From NCBI GenBank assembly GCA_002479655.1, contig DLOQ01000175.1, positions 15,371 to 24,276 of the forward strand: DNA of 8,906 nt. The letters run 5' to 3'. This document shows, one piece after another, positions 6,650 through 8,906 of the stretch. Under the pieces are notes generated by a model that saw nothing but the letters and a program-made list of their open reading frames with translations, had not been told where the DNA came from and made no database searches. Every line of letters starts with the position of its first letter. The stretch's first letter is position 1. This DNA comes from Lachnospiraceae bacterium UBA7480 (GTDB lineage Bacteria; Bacillota; Clostridia; Lachnospirales; Lachnospiraceae). The position numbers and the translations under genes are program-made.

Positions 6650-7384
6650 TCACGCATAAAATGCCAATGCATCCTTGATCCTTTGCTGCTTTTCCCGCAG
6701 TTCCGACAGTCTCTGCTTCCGCCGCCTGCCTGTGTCCGTATCCCGTTCTGCTCCATCTACATCTTGAAGCCCGGAAAGGATCTCCCCGGTGACAGCCTGC
6801 TCATGCAGCAGCCATTCACATAAGACAGGATGCTGCCCCTCTAACAACAGTTTCCCATATTCATCATATAAGATCTGCCTGTCTTCCGGCAATTTTTCCC
6901 GCATTGTCTGCCGCACCGCCCGGAACATCGGATAATATTTGCCATCTTCTTTTACCATATCCTCTTTTACAATGGCATATTCATGTTGTCTTAAAAACCT
7001 GCGTACCAGCGATATCTCCGACTGCGGCTGTAATATGATCTGCTTCATTGCCTGTGCCTTCTCCGGTTCATCCTCCAGAATACGGCATATCAGCGCGCCT
7101 CCCATACCGGCACAGATCATGCAGTCCGCCTCTCCGATCCCCAGCATCCGAAGTCCATCCGACAGCCTCAGTTCAATGGCATCCTCCATCCGATAAAGAG
7201 CAACATTCTTTCCGGCAGTCTCTAACGGTCCCGATCTGACATCCATAGCGATCACCTTGGAAAATATCCCCTGTTGGATCAACCGGATACTTACATATCC
7301 ATGGTCACAGCCGATATCCGCTGCCGTTTTTCCCGGTTCCGCCAGTGCTGCCACTGCCTGCAACCGACTTGATAACGCCGCCAT
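6650..7384 (-). CDS. trmK: tRNA (adenine22-N1)-methyltransferase TrmK
   Basis: TrmK uses S-adenosylmethionine to methylate N1 of A22 in the D-arm region of tRNAs with a purine at that position. At 244 aa the length is usual for the family. The N-terminal Rossmann domain shows SRLQAVAALA (6-15), motif I AADIGCDHGYVSI (21-33), the acidic motif II in AMDV (46-49), ICAGMGGALI (90-99) and LQPQSE (118-123). The last 40 or so residues are basic and helical, fitting the family's C-terminal coiled coil. Its ATG shares its A with the TGA stop of rpoD (TGATG at 7386-7382), which points to translational coupling; only a distant, weak ribosome site is seen in the end of rpoD. The Nif3-family gene follows after 73 bases, as yqfN-yqfO do in B. 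subtilis. Confidence 0.95.
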   Translation of the reverse strand: MAALSSRLQAVAALAEPGKTAADIGCDHGYVSIRLIQQGIFSKVIAMDVRSGPLETAGKNVALYRMEDAIELRLSDGLRMLGIGEADCMICAGMGGALICRILEDEPEKAQAMKQIILQPQSEISLVRRFLRQHEYAIVKEDMVKEDGKYYPMFRAVRQTMREKLPEDRQILYDEYGKLLLEGQHPVLCEWLLHEQAVTGEILSGLQDVDGAERDTDTGRRRKQRLSELREKQQRIKDALAFYA

Positions 7385-8619
7385 CAGTCCAGATAATCCC
7401 TGATCCGCTTACTTCTGCTCGGATGACGGAGCTTTCGCAATGCCTTCGCCTCGATCTGACGGATACGTTCCCTTGTTACGGAAAATTCTTTTCCGACTTC
7501 TTCAAGCGTCCTCGCTCGTCCGTCCACCAATCCAAAGCGGAGTGTCAATACCTTTCGTTCTCTCTCTGTCAGCGTGTCCAATATCTCATCAAGCTGTTCC
7601 CTAAGCATCATGGATGCAGCTGCCTCTGCCGGCACCGGCACATTGTCATCCTGAATAAAATCTCCCAGATGGCTGTCCTCCTCCTCGCCGATCGGCGTCT
7701 CTAGAGATACCGGTTCCTGAGAAATCTTTAATATCTCCCTTACCTTTTCTTCCTGAATATCCATACGCTCAGCAATCTCTGCTGGAGAAGGCTCCCTCCC
7801 TAATTCCTGTAACAACTGACGATTGATCCTGATAATCTTATTAATTGTCTCCACCATATGCACCGGAATGCGGATCGTCCTTGCCTGATCGGCTATCGCC
7901 CTTGTGATCGCCTGCCGTATCCACCATGTTGCATACGTCGAGAATTTATATCCTTTCCTGTAATCAAATTTTTCCACCGCCTTGATCAGCCCCAGATTGC
8001 CTTCCTGAATCAGATCAAGAAAGAGCATACCTCTCCCCACATATCTCTTTGCGATGCTGACCACAAGACGAAGATTTGCTTCGGAAAGATTCTTCGCTGC
8101 TGCTTTGCCTTCTTCTATCAAATCGTCCTTTTCTTTGATCTTTTTAATCAACTTCTTTTTCTTTGCTTCCGCCGTTTCATTTTCCAGCTTGCTTTCCAGC
8201 TCTTTCTTCTCTTCCTCTGCCTCGATGCCTGCTTCCATCTTCTTTGCCAGGACGATCTCCTCGTCCGCGCTAAGAAGCGGTACCCGTCCGATCTCTTTCA
8301 GATACATCCGAACCGGATCCTCGATACTAACGCCGTCCCCCAGGGAGTTTTCAAGATTCTCCATATCAAGTTCAAGCTCTGCCGCATCCTCCAAAGAAAG
8401 TTCTTCCTCCGGGATATCATCGTCATCAATCGTATCGATCCTTAAAAGAATCTTGTTTTTATCCAGAGCATCCCATATCTTATCAAACTGTTCCTCTTCC
8501 AGATTCAGATCCGCAAAAGAATCGATTACCTCCTGATACTCTGCATATCCTCTCTTTTTTGCAGATGTCAGAAGCGCCTTCAGTTTCTCATCAAATTTTG
8601 CTTGTGTGATTTCATCCAT
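7384..8619 (-). CDS. rpoD: Primary RNA polymerase sigma factor RpoD (SigA), 411 aa
   Basis: This is the housekeeping sigma-70 factor that directs RNA polymerase to -10/-35 promoters. Region 1.1 is at about 5-60, followed by an acidic linker ([22 protein letters not shown]). Region 1.2 is at about 99-128 ([21 protein letters not shown]). Then comes a charged, coiled-coil-like insert of about 46 residues rich in E and K (130-175). Region 2 spans about 178-250 ([57 protein letters not shown] is its -10-melting core at 182-238). Region 3 spans about 255-335. Region 4 is at about 345-408, with the -35 helix [14 protein letters not shown] (381-394). AAAGGAG lies 13 bases before the ATG, longer than usual, but no better in-frame start exists. 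It follows dnaG by 60 bases and overlaps trmK by one base. Confidence 0.98.
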   Translation of the reverse strand: MDEITQAKFDEKLKALLTSAKKRGYAEYQEVIDSFADLNLEEEQFDKIWDALDKNKILLRIDTIDDDDIPEEELSLEDAAELELDMENLENSLGDGVSIEDPVRMYLKEIGRVPLLSADEEIVLAKKMEAGIEAEEEKKELESKLENETAEAKKKKLIKKIKEKDDLIEEGKAAAKNLSEANLRLVVSIAKRYVGRGMLFLDLIQEGNLGLIKAVEKFDYRKGYKFSTYATWWIRQAITRAIADQARTIRIPVHMVETINKIIRINRQLLQELGREPSPAEIAERMDIQEEKVREILKISQEPVSLETPIGEEEDSHLGDFIQDDNVPVPAEAAASMMLREQLDEILDTLTERERKVLTLRFGLVDGRARTLEEVGKEFSVTRERIRQIEAKALRKLRHPSRSKRIRDYLD

Positions 8620-8651
8620 TTGGGTATCTATACTCCTTTCATAATTGCTTA

Positions 8652-8683
8652 TTTATAAGTCTTGATTTTTTCTGTTTCGTCAA
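8652..8683 (-). promoter_or_regulatory. Weak candidate promoter between dnaG and rpoD
   Basis: TTGACG (8683-8678) overlaps the dnaG stop codon and TATAAA lies at 8657-8652 on the minus strand. The 20-base spacer is longer than normal, so this is doubtful. An internal promoter before the sigma gene would match known dnaG-rpoD operons. Confidence 0.2.
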
Positions 8684-8906
8684 TCCAGGACAAAACGTAT
8701 CCGCTCCAATGCCTCAAGCGCTTTTTTTGCCTCAACCACACGTTGTACTGCACTAACATCTTTCCCCATCTTTGCGGTATAATATGCAAAACTGTTCTTT
8801 TTTACATTTAAAACAATGTCACGGAGCGCCTGTTCCCGTTCTTCCTTTGTCTCAATCCCCGCAAGCGGCGTATGAAAGATCTCCGCTACGGCGTTCCGTT
8901 CCTGCT
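8680..8906 (-). CDS. dnaG: DNA primase DnaG, C-terminal 74 residues only (cut by window edge)
   Basis: The minus strand reads open from the window edge to a TGA at 8682-8680. The last 74 residues include the segments FHTPLAGIETKEEREQAL, NVKKNSFAYYTAK and ending LEALERIRFVLD. This helical, charged stretch resembles the C-terminal helicase-binding end of clostridial DnaG, the primase that lays RNA primers at the replication fork. The zinc-binding and TOPRIM domains would lie outside the window. Identification rests on this tail and on its place directly before rpoD, the classical macromolecular synthesis operon order. The segment alone is not diagnostic, but the context is strong. Confidence 0.88.
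   Translation of the reverse strand, partial: QERNAVAEIFHTPLAGIETKEEREQALRDIVLNVKKNSFAYYTAKMGKDVSAVQRVVEAKKALEALERIRFVLD

Noticed and set aside
6577..6756. Sixty-residue N-terminal extension of the Nif3-family protein starting at 6756
   Set aside because: It overlaps the end of trmK in another frame, has no family similarity, and a good ribosome site precedes the internal ATG at 6576.
7858..8536. Long plus-strand frames opposite rpoD (195 and 160 residues), one very serine-rich
   Set aside because: They are antisense to the conserved sigma gene; the serine runs come from Glu/Lys codons of the charged insert and linker read on the other strand.
8630..8646. Four-codon reading frame ATG AAA GGA GTA TAG just before rpoD
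   Set aside because: Too short to judge and it covers the rpoD ribosome site; probably chance.

Overview
The window looks like chromosome of a Lachnospiraceae-type member of the Clostridia. The grounds are a primary sigma factor with the acidic and charged N-terminal layout usual in Firmicutes, a dnaG-rpoD-trmK-nif3 gene order, a three-part TGS/ThrRS-like/uridine kinase fusion, and a bacterial class A-like RNase P RNA. I see no mobile element, CRISPR array, tRNA or rRNA gene. The window is cut at both ends inside genes: rtcB on the left and dnaG on the right.

Layout. (1) Positions 1-1121, minus strand: most of rtcB, the RNA ligase, lacking only its C-terminus. (2) Positions 1122-1389: a divergent regulatory gap with a promoter for each side and palindromic sequence between and over them. 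(3) Positions 1390-3702, plus strand: two consecutive WYL-domain regulators pointing away from rtcB. (4) Positions 3699-4047, minus strand: rnpB, the RNase P RNA. It meets the second WYL gene tail to tail with a few bases of overlap. (5) Positions 4053-8906, minus strand: a housekeeping series which, in transcription order, is dnaG (3' end), rpoD, trmK, a Nif3-family gene and a TGS-SAD-uridine kinase fusion, ending against rnpB. The rnpB -10 box contains the stop codon of the kinase gene.

How the genes may work together. The right part is a conserved replication/transcription core (primase and sigma-A) followed by tRNA m1A22 methylation, a dinuclear-metal protein of unsettled function and a nucleoside kinase. 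RpoD and TrmK are joined by a TGATG stop/start overlap. The left part resembles an inducible RNA repair module: a ligase gene faces two probable ligand-sensing transcription factors across a shared control region. In Proteobacteria rtcB is controlled by the sigma-54 activator RtcR, whose CARF domain senses RNA ends. Here a WYL pair may fill that role; this is inferred from gene position and domains, not shown. This module is the best candidate for something not fully described.
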